DNA of 64,000 nucleotides from Prinia subflava (taxonomy: Eukaryota > Chordata > Aves > Passeriformes > Cisticolidae): assembly GCF_021018805.1 (NCBI RefSeq), contig NC_086254.1:27341300-27405299 (forward strand). The letters run 5' to 3'. Numbering within the stretch: the first letter of the stretch is position 1; every line of letters begins with the position of its first letter. Both the position numbers and the translations under genes were made by a program. Under the pieces are notes generated by a model, which saw only the letters and a program-made list of their open reading frames with translations, made no database searches and was not told the origin of the DNA. Below are positions 50,471 to 61,644 of the stretch, one piece after another.

Positions 50471-53400
50471 TTTGTCCTCGTCTTGAGGAAGCAAATCCCC
50501 CAGGAGGAGGGGGGCTTACACAGATGCTGTCACTTCATGACTCCTCAAGATCCATCACATTGCCATGAGCTGGGTTTTAATTTGTGTTTCCCCACCATTC
50601 CCAATGATGTGGGTGCTTTATCCCATAAATAACACAGGTTCTGTGTTGTGTTTGGTACTTGCCTATTCACCACTGCTGGGTTTGACATTATGGCACTGGT
50701 GTTCTTTTAAGTTTTTGGTTGGTATCCTCAGCTTTGTATGGTGGCCTTCCCTAGGCTCTTTCATGCCATCATTAAAAATCCATTACATAATAGCTGCTCA
50801 GTTTTAAAAATGAGCTGTAACTCTTTCTTTCTCCTAGACATGTTTTATTTCTCAGGGAGTGTGTGTAGAGCAACTTTGAAAAACCAAAAAATGGTGTGTT
50901 TGAAAAACTAGAGTTATGTGTGCAGTTTTGAGCAAGGTGCTGCAAAACACAAGCACTTGTGTCTGATGCCTTAAAATAATATTTATTTGAAATAAAAGGA
51001 ACTTGTTAGTCTTATCTAAGGTTCCTGTTTGTAGCATCAGTGTTTTTCAGTTTGACATTGGGTGTCAATTTCTTCTCCAGCATTGCTTTGGTAAATGCAA
51101 CTTTCTGCTTTTCAGTACTTCCTATGTCAGGCGAAACACTTCAGTCCTTTAGCTCCTCCCCTTTCGGGGAAAGGGAAACCAGTCCTTCACTTGGAGTTTC
51201 GTTTCAGCAGCTCATTCTTAGCTTTAGAATATAAATAGGCAGATAATGAATGTACTTTTAAAAGACCTTAATATTAAGCTTTCTTTTTTTGCTTAATAAG
51301 CATTAAAATATAGAAATAACTACTTTCGAAGGAAAAATAAATTCTCTGTGCACATAGATCTGGGAAAGGCCAAAGGTATTTTGGGTGGAAGAGCTAAATT
51401 CTGAAGGGAAGAGGCAGAGATTTCCTTAGAAGTTTTTTGCACTGTTTGAGTGGACTGTCAACTTTTCTTCTGTATGTAGCTGGAGTTCACAGGTTTTAAT
51501 AACTCCAGAACATTCCCATTATTCTGTTTGAATGTGTTTGATCCTCAGGTTCTTTTTTTTTTCCTTAGAGCAGCTCTGAATGCCGACAACTGCAAAAGCA
51601 AGGACCATTTTTTTTTCACTCCAATGAGTGGACTTTTCCAGCTTTGCCTTATAAAGGAGGATGTTGTTGTCCCAGAGACTTACAGCCCCTGGAATATTAA
51701 TCTGCATTTTTAAATAGGAGCTCTTCCTTCAGTGATGAATGTGTAGTCACCTCTGACAGTGCCTGAAAAATTGTAAGGGCACTGAGAATGAATGCACAAA
51801 AAAGCAGCAGCAAATCTTCTGCTAGCCATTTATGCCTTTGCAGCCTGTCAAAGGCATGGATCAATTTCCCAAACTTGTTTCTACTTCTGCTTATTTTACA
51901 CTAATTCTCATTCTTCTCCCCTCAGCCTGGATGGTTTTCTTTACTCCTGAAGCAGCTAATGTCTTTCTTTGGTACTGAGGTTAGATTTTTTTTTTATTGT
52001 TATTTTCACTGCACACTTTCAAAACAAACTTAAAATTCTGCTTCTATCTTTGCATTTCACTTGTGTCTCTGAGTGTTCATGGCCTGAAGTTCCTGCAGGT
52101 GTGTCTTTCCAGCTCTTTTGCATTTCAGTGCCTTCAGCTTCCACAAGTGAGCTCTGAAAACTTTGGGGGTTGTGTTCATTTTAAGAAGTTCCCCTCTGAG
52201 ACTGCTGTATCACCTGGAGTTCATGATCAGCTGTTTTAATAACAAACCCCATGGTTCTGCCTTCTAAACCTCCATCAACAAAAGGTTTCAGTCACTCTTC
52301 TGGACTCTTGTCCTGTGCCTTGTTGACAGTTCTCATCCCTTTTGGTTACAGCAGCTCTCCAGCTGATTTCTCAGCCAGCTCCTCTTTCTGTCCCCTTCCC
52401 CTGGCTGTGTTCTCTGCTTCCCTTGCTCTTCCTACAGCAGTGCACGTTCTGCGTGGTGTGATGCAGGTTTGGAGCATGAAACCCACTTAGTTTTGCAGTG
52501 AGACAAAAAGGTGTTTGAAACTTCTACAGGGAAGTTTGAGCCTTGCTGTTTAGGTTGTGTTTCTTACCTGGAAAGAAAGGCCTTAAGTTGGAAGTTTGTA
52601 GAGACCCAGGAACAACACCTGCTAGGAGGAGTCAAGCTGAATTTTGCTCTCTTTGCTTCCCCATCTTGCTCTCTGGGTTGCTGTGCTCCAGATTGCCTTT
52701 TTCCTGGCTCTGGCTTCCTTCTGGTCAAGTCTTTTACAGCCCCTTCCACCATGGCATTGCATCTATCTCTGTTTCTGCACTGGTTCTTCAGCAAACCAGT
52801 TCTCTTTCTAAGCAGGACCCAAGCACCCTGAGTAGTCTGCTGTTGTCCTGTCCCACCTGACTGTGTTCAAGGATGTTACTGTAGAACCTTAAATGTAAAG
52901 AATTTCTGGGATTTTTTAGTAATGGGGAACAAAATTGTCATTAATGCCACATAAATGTCATCAGGGCAAGTCAGTGGGTGACTTCATTAAAGCAAGATGG
53001 TACAAATGTAGACCAACCCCTGCCTTAATAATTAATGAACTAATGATCAGTGTTTGTTAGAAAGTATTTTATTTTTCTCTGTGCATGTGATGTTACGAAA
53101 CACCAAATGAGGTTATGAGGTAACTTGGGGGGAGTTGTTGCTGCTTCTTTCTTCTAAATTTATTTAATGCTTATTTTGCAAGACTCTGCGCATCTTTCCC
53201 CCATTTCCCAACTTCCCTGTTCTCTCTGTGAGCTGCCTTTAAACCCTCTGGCTGTGCTGTGCTTTGGGTGCCCTTTATTCTTGAGCAGTCTTGTTCCTTT
53301 TGGTGGTTCTCAATTCACAGAACATTGTAAAATGCTGTTATGGTTTGGGATAAGGTGGTTCAGCACTCAGCAAGATTAAACCTGTCTGTGTTGCCTGTGA

Positions 53401-56400
53401 AGTGTGACAAAATCCCTTATCACTGAGGTAATCAAATGTATAAATAAATATGTATATATTTCAATTAAAATGCACTTTAAACTAAGTCATACTTGCAACT
53501 TCTATTTCCATGAAGTTCAGAGGAGGAAATGAAGCTGTTCTTTGTGAATTCTGTCTAAATGTGACACTTGGAATGAATTTAGCACATCTGTGATGAGAAC
53601 CTGGTGTCTGTTCATGTGGCACCACAGGTTTTTCTCTGTAGCAATTTGAATTATGCATAAATACAGTGAATTCAGCTGTAACTAGGTAAATCTGTCACTT
53701 GGCAACTAATAGGCATCCTGTGAGTCACTGCTGTGGGTATTCTCATTTTGTATCTATTTTTTATTTTCTAAGTGAAGTTTGGGTTCAAAATGTTCCAACT
53801 AAATGCTTTTTATTTGCAGGATCAAAGCTCAAATTCCTCACTGCTGTCTTGGAGGGGTTTTCAGGTAGGCTTGACATAAAATTTGGTTATGTGGAAAGAT
53901 GGGTAATAGTGAAGATTATGATTGGAAGAGAAGTCCAATAAAATAAGTATCTAATATGACCATGTGGCTCTGTTGCTATCCACTGAATCAGCAAGGCTGA
54001 TCTTGAGCATAAAGCAAAGATGAAGAAAAGAATGAGAATCTTGAATTCAAGAGATATTTCTGCACCCTAAATTCTACAATTTGAAAGTCTAGCCTTTGTC
54101 TTCACTAGGGTTTATAGCAACTCAGAGATGTGTCTTGTTTTAAAACCTTTGAGTTAAGGAAAAACAAGGACATTTTCGTATTTGGGATCTCCAGCTTGTT
54201 CTGATCTTCTCCATTGGCAAACCCAAGTGGGACAGAAGATATATATAAAACATAAAAACCTTGATTAATAAGATGAGAAGGAAAAAGAAGTATTTTGGTT
54301 ACAGGACATGGTGTTATCTTCTCTTGGTTTGAATTTGTCTTCAGGAATGCAGGGAAATGACCACAGCTCCAGTCTGGTTGGTTTTGGGGGTGCTGGGAGT
54401 GCAGGGGAACCTGTGGGAGGTGCTGAATTCAGTCAGGGCATTATTTTTTTTATTTTATTTTGCAGAAGGTGATTTTATTCTGAATCTCTGCTCTGTCTCT
54501 TCTCTCCAGTGCAGCGGGAGGCGCAACTGGGCTGCGGCGAGAGACCTGCAGAGATACAGAAACCATTACCCAGTACGTGCTCCTGGGGCTGCTCCTCACC
54601 TCTTCCTGCCTTCAGGAACTCTCCCTAGATTTGGGAGCAGCCTTTTGCCTTTGCATTTACAGGCTCAGCACCTTCCAGGGATTCATTTGTGAGGGGGAAG
54701 GGATGATGTGCGTGTGGGTGCATCAGAAACAAGCTGCTACTTCCAAAGCACGTTTGGAGGATTTAGCTTGAAACGTGCAGGGAATATGAGGGAAAGCAAG
54801 GAGAAGTGTTGGAGTGATTACTGCCTTTTAAAAGGTTGCTGCTTGTTCATTTCTTGTTCTCATCTCCAGGATTTGAAAGAACCAGAGAATGAGGAGGAAG
54901 AAGAGATGTGGAACTTAAGCTTTTATAAAAATGAGATTGCCTTTGTGCCCCATGGTGAGTAACTTGTGTGCTTCCTGTTTGATGCCATGTGCTGCAGGTG
55001 ACTGATGAAAGAGTAGTTTCATCCATGTGAGACAGTAAAAAACTAAACCAAACAACCAACCAAAACCACCATCCAAACCAAACAAAAACCCACCAAGAAT
55101 GTCAATTTTAAAATGTTCTTGCTGTATTTTCCTTAATACTCTAGTGGCAGAAAACTTATTTTTCTGGCTGGTTCTCTTGTTGGAGAAGCTAATAACTGTG
55201 CAAATGTCTGGATCTGGGCAGTGAGCTGTGTGGAGTGGCTGACTGGCTAACTTTAATTTTAATTTGGTGTCACTTCTTGCCTGACCTTTTCCTTTTCCTT
55301 GTAGGTGTGTTTATTGAAACTCTGCTTTCATCTTGGGGGGACAAGTATGAAACACTGGAAGAAAACCATTCGTACATCCAGTGGTAAATTGTCTGCATGA
55401 ACACAGGGCTTCTCTAGTTGTGCCTCTTTCAAGTGTCAAGTGGATTTTTTTTTTAATTGATGTAGACAATGCTTTTATGGGAGGGGCTTCCTAGAAAGCT
55501 ACTTCTGTGTCCATAAGGATGAGAGTTCTCCAAGAGATGCCTGTGATACCACAAATTTTGGGTTCTTTTTTGGTTTTTACAAGCTGGTATCCCAAGTTGC
55601 ATGTCATCTTTGCTTATCTGGCCTGAACATTTCTTTCCCTTCAGGCTGTTCCCTTTACGTGAACATGGGATGAACTGGCGTGCCAAGCCTCTCACCTGCC
55701 AGGAAATCCAGGTATTTATTTTAAGTTTTTGTCTCTTTTTTTCTTTGAGATCTGAAGGGTTTTAGGATTTCCCCTAAATACTTTATATTTGAAGTCTAGG
55801 GGTTTTTTTCCATTGTTTCCTTGGGTTTTTAGTGTGCACAGAGCTCACAGTAAAGCATTTGCCTGTCTTGTGTCAGCAAATGAAATGCCTAGTGATACAA
55901 TCAAAACTCTTGTTTGTAATTCAGGTACCACGTAATCTGGTGCAGGCAATTAGGGAGTTGCACCTTTTAACAATTGCTGTGTCTTGTTTTCAGGCCTTTA
56001 GGAAGTCCAAAGAAGTTATGGACAGGTTTATCCGTGCTTACAAGCTCATGCTGGGATTTTATGGAATCAACCTGGTCAATGAAGAAACTGGAGAACTTGA
56101 GAGAGCAGAGAATTGGCGTGAACGGTTTGAAAACTTGAACAGGTGAGAGTGCTGATGCTGCTGAGCATTTACTGCAGCCAGGCCCTTCTTTGAAGGGGAA
56201 GAAAAAGTCAAAGCCTAGGAAATCCTTAGCCATTGAGGAATGGAGACTTTTGTTGATAAATGTTAACTAGAGAAAATATTTTTAGCTTTTATTCTGTTAA
56301 GCTACAAAATAAAAATCTTTCCCTATGGTTCCCTGATTGTTTATGAAGCACCCTTGATGTGTGTAAAGTGCTTTGGGTCCTTGTTTGAAAAGTGCTCTGC

Positions 56401-58293
56401 AAATGGTCTGTTTTTATATTAATGCAGGGTTTGTGGAGTAAGTAATGACCCTTCCTGGTGATATTAACCTCTTGAAAGGAGTGGGCATAATCAGAGCAGA
56501 AAAACCAATTTGAAGTCTGTCAGCTGTTAAAAAGGAAAAAGCAGCTGTGTCTAGTTTAACTCCTGAGGTTTTGGCAGCATCCTTTCATTCCTGCATTCTT
56601 ACTGCAGGCTCACCCTGTAGGGTCTCTGCCAGGGGCAGGAGTTCTGTGTCTGCCCCAGCATGGTGGCTCCTGTGTGCTGGTGGCTGATTCAGAAAGCCAA
56701 AACCCTTCCAAGCAGCTGAGAGGATGAATCCTATCAGCCCAGAGAGGGTTTGAAAGAGCTGCTGAAGGCAAACACCAGCAATAGATGCTTTAAAAGTAAG
56801 CCCACCTGTGCTGCCATTTGCACTGTCAGATAGTCTATGATGGTTCAGTCAGTAAATGATAAAACGTTTTGCAGATACCCCAGAGGTTCACAGTGACTTG
56901 TAAGACTTTCCCTTGACAGCTTTGCTTGTCTGTTTGCTTCAGGTTCAGCCACAACAATTTGAGGATTACTCGCATCCTGAAGTGCCTGGGGGAGATGGGA
57001 TATGAGGACTATCAAGTGCACTTGGTGAAGTTTTTCCTCACAGAAACCCTTGTTGAGGAGACATTACCAAATGTCAAGAGAAGTGCCTTGGATTACTTCC
57101 TGTTCACTGTCAGAAGCAAAGAGAAGAGGAGAGAACTCGTCCACTACGCTTGGCAACACTTCAAACCTCAGAGCAGCTTTGTGTGGGGGCCTCGTGACAA
57201 ACTCCAGAGGTACAGACCCCGCTCTGCCAGGCCACAGCTGCACCAAAGGCCTGAGGATAAACAGGACACTCCGTGTGGGGATTCTGTGGGGAAGGATCAG
57301 AACCATCCAGAGGAGGAACACAGAGCTGGAGATGCTGCAGAGGTGCAGCCTGAAATGGGTGATGAACATGTAAAAGAAAAGATAAGCAAATGTGTTTTGA
57401 AGGTAGGAGATGATGAAGAGGAGAAAGAAGCTTCATTTGCCCAGCTGGAGGGAAAGGATTTAAAAAGTGAAGCTGAAGAAGCGCAAGGTACAGCAGAGAA
57501 TGACTGCACAAAGGAGAGCAAGAAGAGAAAACTGAATGCAAATCTGGCAGATGCTAAAGGGGATGGATCACTGAAAAACTCTGCTGATATTGAAAACATT
57601 TCCCATAACCTGGGAGAGTGTGCCATTGATGCAGAGGTCCCCTCCTCAGACCCAGTCTCCCAGGCAGAGGAGAATCAGGAATCACTGAAGGAGGATGATT
57701 CAAGCACCAAAGAGCCGGCGGCGCCGGAGGCTGCGGATGCAGCTGTGAAACGCAGGAAAGTTGATAAAAGAGCATTGAGAAGCAAACCAGTCAGCTTGGC
57801 CATAAACCTGAGCATGGGCCCCTCTGGTGCCAAGGCAGATCCCTCTGCTGCTAACGGTGAGGCTGGAAAAGAAGGTGTCAGTGAGAAGGATGCAGCTGTG
57901 GAAGGGCCAAGTGAGAATGGGGGTGGTGGTGATGCAGGTGATGGGGCTGAGAGAGCCCCAGCTGCTTCCAGGACTGGCTGCACTCCTCCAGTCAAGGATG
58001 GCTGCAAGTCGAGTGGAGAAGGAGATTCAGCAGGGGGTGATCAGCACCACTGCAACAGCAAACTCCTTGGGGGTGAAAGTGAACTAGATGGGGTAGGACA
58101 GCAAAAAAAGGCAGAAAAGGCAGGTGAAAAAAAGCAAGCAGAAGACTCAGAACAGAAGCAAGCTCCAGAGAGTCACGAGCAGAGCATGACACCCACTTGT
58201 CCTGAAGAAAACAGTGCTGAGGTCCCACCAGAGAAAGGTGAAGGCTCTGGGCATGCAGCAGAGCCTGGTGGAGAGCAAGGAGCAGCAGAGTGA
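50077..58293 (+). CDS. OGFR: Opioid growth factor receptor (zeta-type opioid receptor)
   Basis: Seven coding exons join in frame: 50077-50289, 54510-54572, 54870-54954, 55305-55383, 55645-55711, 55994-56142 and 56943-58293 (2007 nt, 668 aa; human is about 677). OGFR binds Met-enkephalin (OGF), lies at the nuclear envelope and restrains cell proliferation; it is not a GPCR. The exon-1 product is acidic and includes the family motif DSTWEE. The OGFr_N domain spans about residues 78-311 and includes NLSFYKNEIAFVPHG, ENHSYIQWLFPLRE, YKLMLGFYGINL, HNNLRITRILK and FVWGPRDKL. The tail (312-668) is hydrophilic and Glu/Lys/Ser-rich, with two nuclear-signal-like clusters: KESKKRKL near 409 and VKRRKVDKR near 487. 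It lacks the 20-residue SPSETPGP-type repeats of human OGFR. The chosen ATG is the first in frame (upstream frame opens without an ATG); its -3 base is C, so the context is moderate. Confidence 0.96.
50290..54509 (+). other. OGFR: OGFR intron 1
   Basis: Intron of about 4.2 kb. Apart from the CpG-island tail at the left end and the GAS/IRF-like cluster near 51.15 kb, I see AT-rich unique sequence with no repeat family, RNA gene or convincing extra exon. Confidence 0.7.
51132..51205 (+). promoter_or_regulatory. Candidate GAS/IRF motif cluster in OGFR intron 1
   Basis: A GAS-type palindrome (TTCGGGGAA, 51163-51171) overlaps an IRF-like double GAAA (GAAAGGGAAAC, 51169-51179). An AGTTTCGTTTC element follows at 51195-51205 and a single GAAAC at 51133-51137. 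The spacing of the 51195 element is one base rather than the canonical two. The motifs are visible; a role in interferon response is inference. Confidence 0.3.
54510..54572 (+). CDS. OGFR: OGFR coding exon 2
   Basis: The acceptor is CTCTCCAG and the donor CCA|GTACGT. Encodes CSGRRNWAAARDLQRYRNHY and a final Pro, matching the conserved RNWxAxRDxxRYRxNYP block at the start of the family domain. Symmetric phase 0 exon of 63 nt. Confidence 0.93.
54870..54954 (+). CDS. OGFR: OGFR coding exon 3
   Basis: The acceptor is CATCTCCAG and the donor CATG|GTGAGT. Encodes an acidic spacer (EPENEEEEEMW), then NLSFYKNEIAFVPH. Exit phase is 1. Confidence 0.95.
55036..55097 (+). repeat. A/C-rich low-complexity tract in OGFR intron 3
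   Basis: Sixty bases of irregular AAACC, AACCA and ACCAA words, almost free of G and T, just downstream of coding exon 3. Its complement resembles the T/G tract at 28.2 kb. Confidence 0.75.
55305..55383 (+). CDS. OGFR: OGFR coding exon 4
   Basis: The acceptor is TTTTCCTTGTAG and the donor AGTG|GTAAAT. Encodes GVFIETLLSSWGDKYETLEE and NHSYIQ with a split Trp codon at the exit (phase 2). Confidence 0.95.
55645..55711 (+). CDS. OGFR: OGFR coding exon 5
   Basis: The acceptor is CTTTCCCTTCAG and the donor CCAG|GTATTT. Encodes (W)LFPLREHGMNWRAKPLTCQE and IQ, the conserved WLFPLRE block. Exit phase is 0. Confidence 0.95.
55994..56142 (+). CDS. OGFR: OGFR coding exon 6
   Basis: The acceptor is CTTGTTTTCAG and the donor ACAG|GTGAGA. 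Encodes AFRKSKEVMDRFIRAYKLML, GFYGINLVNEETGELERAEN and WRERFENLN. Exit phase is 2. Confidence 0.95.
56943..58293 (+). CDS. OGFR: OGFR coding exon 7 (large terminal exon)
   Basis: The acceptor is TGTTTGCTTCAG. It completes the OGFr_N domain (RFSHNNLRITRILK through FVWGPRDKLQRYRP) and encodes the whole low-complexity tail of about 357 residues. The tail is rich in Glu, Lys, Ala, Ser and Gly, has no tandem peptide repeat that I can see, and ends EPGGEQGAAE before TGA at 58291. Confidence 0.95.
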
Positions 58294-58690
58294 GAGCAGC
58301 ACGGCAAGCACCCGAGCCAGTGGGGAAGGCACTGCCCTGTCTGCTGGGAGCCAGCTTTGGTGGCTTGGAGAACTGAATAAACTTCCTTTGGGATGATCCA
58401 GCTGGCCCCCATCTCACTCTTCCATGGTTTTTTAATCATCTCTAGTAAACTCACTGAAATCCTGCTCTTGGTGACCCTAAAGAGGAAAACTCTTCATTTA
58501 CTCATCTTCACGGACAGGCTGTGTCCTGTTCTTGGATTTTATCTGATGTTCAGGGCTGTCTTGGGACAAGGGGGATTTTTGCACTTTGCTTTAATTCTGG
58601 TTCTGTCCTTACTGAAAGAGAAGAGGAAAACTGATCTGTCTCCTTGTTTGAATTACTTAATTATTTATTAAAGACATGATTTTTAATGTA
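58294..58690 (+). other. OGFR: OGFR 3' UTR and poly(A) signals
   Basis: A canonical AATAAA occurs at 58376-58381, only about 85 bp after the stop codon. An ATTAAA variant lies at 58667-58672. Either could end the transcript. Confidence 0.6.
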
Positions 58691-60640
58691 AGACAGCATG
58701 ACCTAATTTGCCAGGCCTTTCTACTACTGTGTAACTTCTCTTTGTTATTGTGAAAGGCTGTACCTTACCAGGAGATTTTCCTGGCAAAAGTGCTGTTTCT
58801 CTAAAGGAGATGAGTATATGAATTTCACATGATGTCAGTGGAAATGCCTCTCCTCCTGTAAGGAAAGTAGATTTGGCTTTAGACTGGGATAAAAACTATC
58901 CAAAATGTGTCTCTGGCCAGTATGAATCTGTGTAGAAATTCTGTTATCTGAGAAGCAGAGTGCTGAGTGATTATTTCTCTTTATCCCCACAGAGGTTGCT
59001 TTGTAGTTCTTGTTGGAGTTAAGACTACAAATTGCCTACTGGTTTCTGAGAGAAAAAGCTCCAGGTTTTGCATAAAACTGTTCAGAGCTGCTCTTCCCTA
59101 GGTTTTCCCACCACTTTTAGACCCTTTATTGTCTTCCACAGATTTTTATGTCCATAACTGTTTCAAAGGCCCTCATCTCTCAGTTGCCAAATCAGCACAA
59201 ATATTTCCCAGTGCATTTTTTTCAGCCTTTGCTGGTAATTTGCAGTGGCCTAGGGCGGGGGGCTCTTTCCTGCAGGCCCATGGCGTGAGTTTGATGTGTC
59301 AGATCCAACCTGTTCCCTGCTTAGGGCAGGGTTGCTTTGCCTTTAATGTCAGCCAGCCAGGGCATGTTCCAGTGCAGCATGTCTGGAAACCACTGGGCTT
59401 TGTGGGGCAGTTAATTGAAACGTTAATTGGAGAGGCATCGCTTGTCTGGTTCATTTATTTCCAGCCCTCAAGAATTTACTTTCAGACCTTGCCAGCTTTT
59501 TGCCTGCCTCGGTGTTCCTGACCTCCCTCTCAGCTGTTCTGCCACACTTAGGCGATATTCCACCGAGTCTGAAGGAGCATTAAAACAGTTTAGAACCTTC
59601 ATTCCTTAAAAGTTACAACGGAGGATCTGTTTCATGAAGCAGAGGAAATTGTTTCCAGCAGCCTGAGGGTCTGGACTTGCTGTTTGCTCAGGTTGTTTGG
59701 GTTGGTTTTGAGGTTCTTTGATGCTGTTTGGTTTGTGTAGGAGATGGCCAGAGAGCAGATGCAGCAGCTTGTGCAATGTCAATGCTTTTCCTTTCTGCTA
59801 CAGCTCTCAAGATGCTTTATCTTTCAAGGAATTTGAGGGGTGATTTGCCTTCCCTGACTGCAGGTTCTGATCCAGCATGCCATATGTGTGTGGGAATAAA
59901 AGTCTGCAAGCCTAACATCTGATGTTCGTGGTCACACACATACTGAAAAAAAAGGCTTTAATGTTTTTTAAATCCTTCTTTCTTCTTAAGAACAGATAAA
60001 TAGCCAATAAGAATACAGTTAACTACAGATATAAATACTTGAAGATGTTGAGTGAGAATTCTTTCCTAACAGATTCCTAAGAATGGTTAATTGTGGCTTT
60101 TGTACAGATTTATAGTAATTTTCTTATTTAATGAAATTTTCATTGTGAATATGTGCTCAGTTGGGGCATAGATCCTATACTTATTACAGTGAGGTTTGGT
60201 TTTGTGTTCAATGGGATTTCACTGTGAGCCCCAGCCTGGAGTGAGTGCTCAAGCCACCCCTTTCCCTCTCCTGCCAGGTTTCGTTTTGGCTGTAGCTGTG
60301 TGTGGTGAGTTCACAAGGTGTTTCCCAGCACTCAGAGCTGTATCACAGAGTCTGTTCTCTTAATTCCCCTATTAAAGCATGACTTTAAGGCATATCAGTT
60401 TCCACTTACATTTTTTCATCTTTGAGGGTAGGATATGTCCATGTTTTACCCACCCCCTGGAGCTGTTGCTGGGTTCCCTCTGACACGAGGGTGCTCTGCT
60501 GGGCTGCCCAAGGCACACAGCTGCTGCTTCTTCCATGTGGAAGTGATGCCCAGTCTTCCTCCACCTCTAAAACGTGCCCAGTGAGTGTTTTTGGGGAAAA
60601 GACCCCTCCCCATGCTGCTTGTTTGATGATGTGCATGGAA
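58691..60640. other. Intergenic sequence between OGFR and the minus-strand exon
   Basis: No convincing exon or repeat before the CR1 at 60641. Some of it could be distal 3' UTR of OGFR if a later poly(A) site is used. Confidence 0.5.
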
Positions 60641-60800
60641 ATCAGAGAATCACGGAGTGGTTTGGGTTGGAGGGGATGTCAGAGTTTGTCTTGGTCCAAC
60701 CTCCCTGCCAGGGGCAGGGACATCCTCCATGGACCAGGCTGCTCCAAGCCCTGTCCAGCCTGGCTCTGAACACTTCCAGGGATCCAGGGGTGTCTGGATG
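60641..60800 (-). mobile_element. CR1 LINE 3' fragment, reverse orientation
   Basis: ATCAGAGAATCACGGAGTGG, TTTGGGTTGGAGGGGATGTC, CTGCCAGGGGCAGGGACATC and CTGAACACTTCCAGGGATCC identify the CR1 tail. It lies between OGFR and the minus-strand exon. Confidence 0.92.
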
Positions 60801-61617
60801 TTTCAGAATTTGTTTTGTGTTGCTTTTGCAGCTCTTCTCCCACAGGTTTGCAGAGCAAACCAGCACTCTGCTTTGAGCATCTCCTGGCGCTCCAGGAGGA
60901 GGGCACCTGCCCAGCCTGGCTGTGGGAGCTTCAGTTCAGGGTTTTTTCCTTCAGGACACAAGAACAGGGGTGTCTCTGTGGTAACAATTCCTCTGAGTTG
61001 TTGTGTCCCCTCAGCTGTGCTGCCTGTGGGTGTGGGGTGAGAGGGTCACTGGGAATCCTTGCGGTCTGTGGGATGGGTTTGAACACTCCCAGGGCTTTTC
61101 CTGTGCTGGTCATGGGCAGGCTCCACCTGCTGCAGCCCCCCAAGCCCTGCCTTGCTCTGCACAAGGTGTGGCTGAGGAATTCGGGTCTGCTTTGCCTTCC
61201 CTCCATCAGTTGGCCTCAGTGTGGAGGAGGAGATACGAGCTCTGCAAAGCTGCTCTCCCTCTTTAGGTGTCTAATAAAGGATCCCAGTTTCTCTGAGGCC
61301 ATCAGAAGGCTTAGAGACACACATTTCCTTTCTGTCCCAACTGCCTGTTCCACAGAATCTTGTGGGAATGTGGTAAATCTGAGTCCTTTATCCCTCTGCC
61401 AAAGCCCTGGGAATGCTGGCTGCTGGGGAGCTGGACAGACAGACACTCTGTGCTCCTACAGGCCTCCTGGTGTAAAGATGCCAAGCTAAAATCAGGTATT
61501 TCAGTTTCTAAGCTTTGATTTTCCACTTGTCCTCTTGTGTTCCTCTGTCATTTCAGCCCTGAGGAATGTGGCCACTGATCCTCTCCACTTCCAAGCCCTG
61601 CTCTGGATGAAATTGTC
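60801..61617. other. Intergenic sequence downstream of the minus-strand exon
   Basis: Moderately GC-rich unique sequence. A plus-strand frame of 224 codons (60815-61489) begins inside or next to CR1 DNA, has no recognisable domain and is probably chance. It could hold extended 3' UTR of the minus-strand gene. Confidence 0.45.
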
Positions 61618-61623
61618 TTTAAT
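61618..61623 (-). terminator. ATTAAA poly(A) signal of the minus-strand gene
   Basis: The variant hexamer ATTAAA reads on the minus strand about 21 nt downstream of the TGA that closes the 61851-61645 exon. It would give a very short 3' UTR; a more distal signal cannot be excluded. Confidence 0.4.
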
Positions 61624-61644
61624 CAATTAAGGGAATAGTGAAGC

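Noticed and set aside
49821..50568. Multiple 130-207 codon frames over the OGFR CpG island
   Set aside because: GC-driven shadows of OGFR exon 1; only the frame from 50077 matches OGFR and has a proper donor.
54515..54515. Alternative acceptor TGCAG five bases into OGFR exon 2
   Set aside because: It would break the reading frame from exon 1; the CCAG at 54506-54509 keeps the conserved RNW block in frame.
56926..56942. ATG-less 5' extension of the OGFR exon 7 frame
   Set aside because: It is intron sequence; the acceptor CAG at 56940-56942 defines the exon start and restores the family sequence.
60815..61489. 224-codon plus-strand frame
   Set aside because: Begins next to a CR1 fragment, unremarkable composition, no family resemblance.
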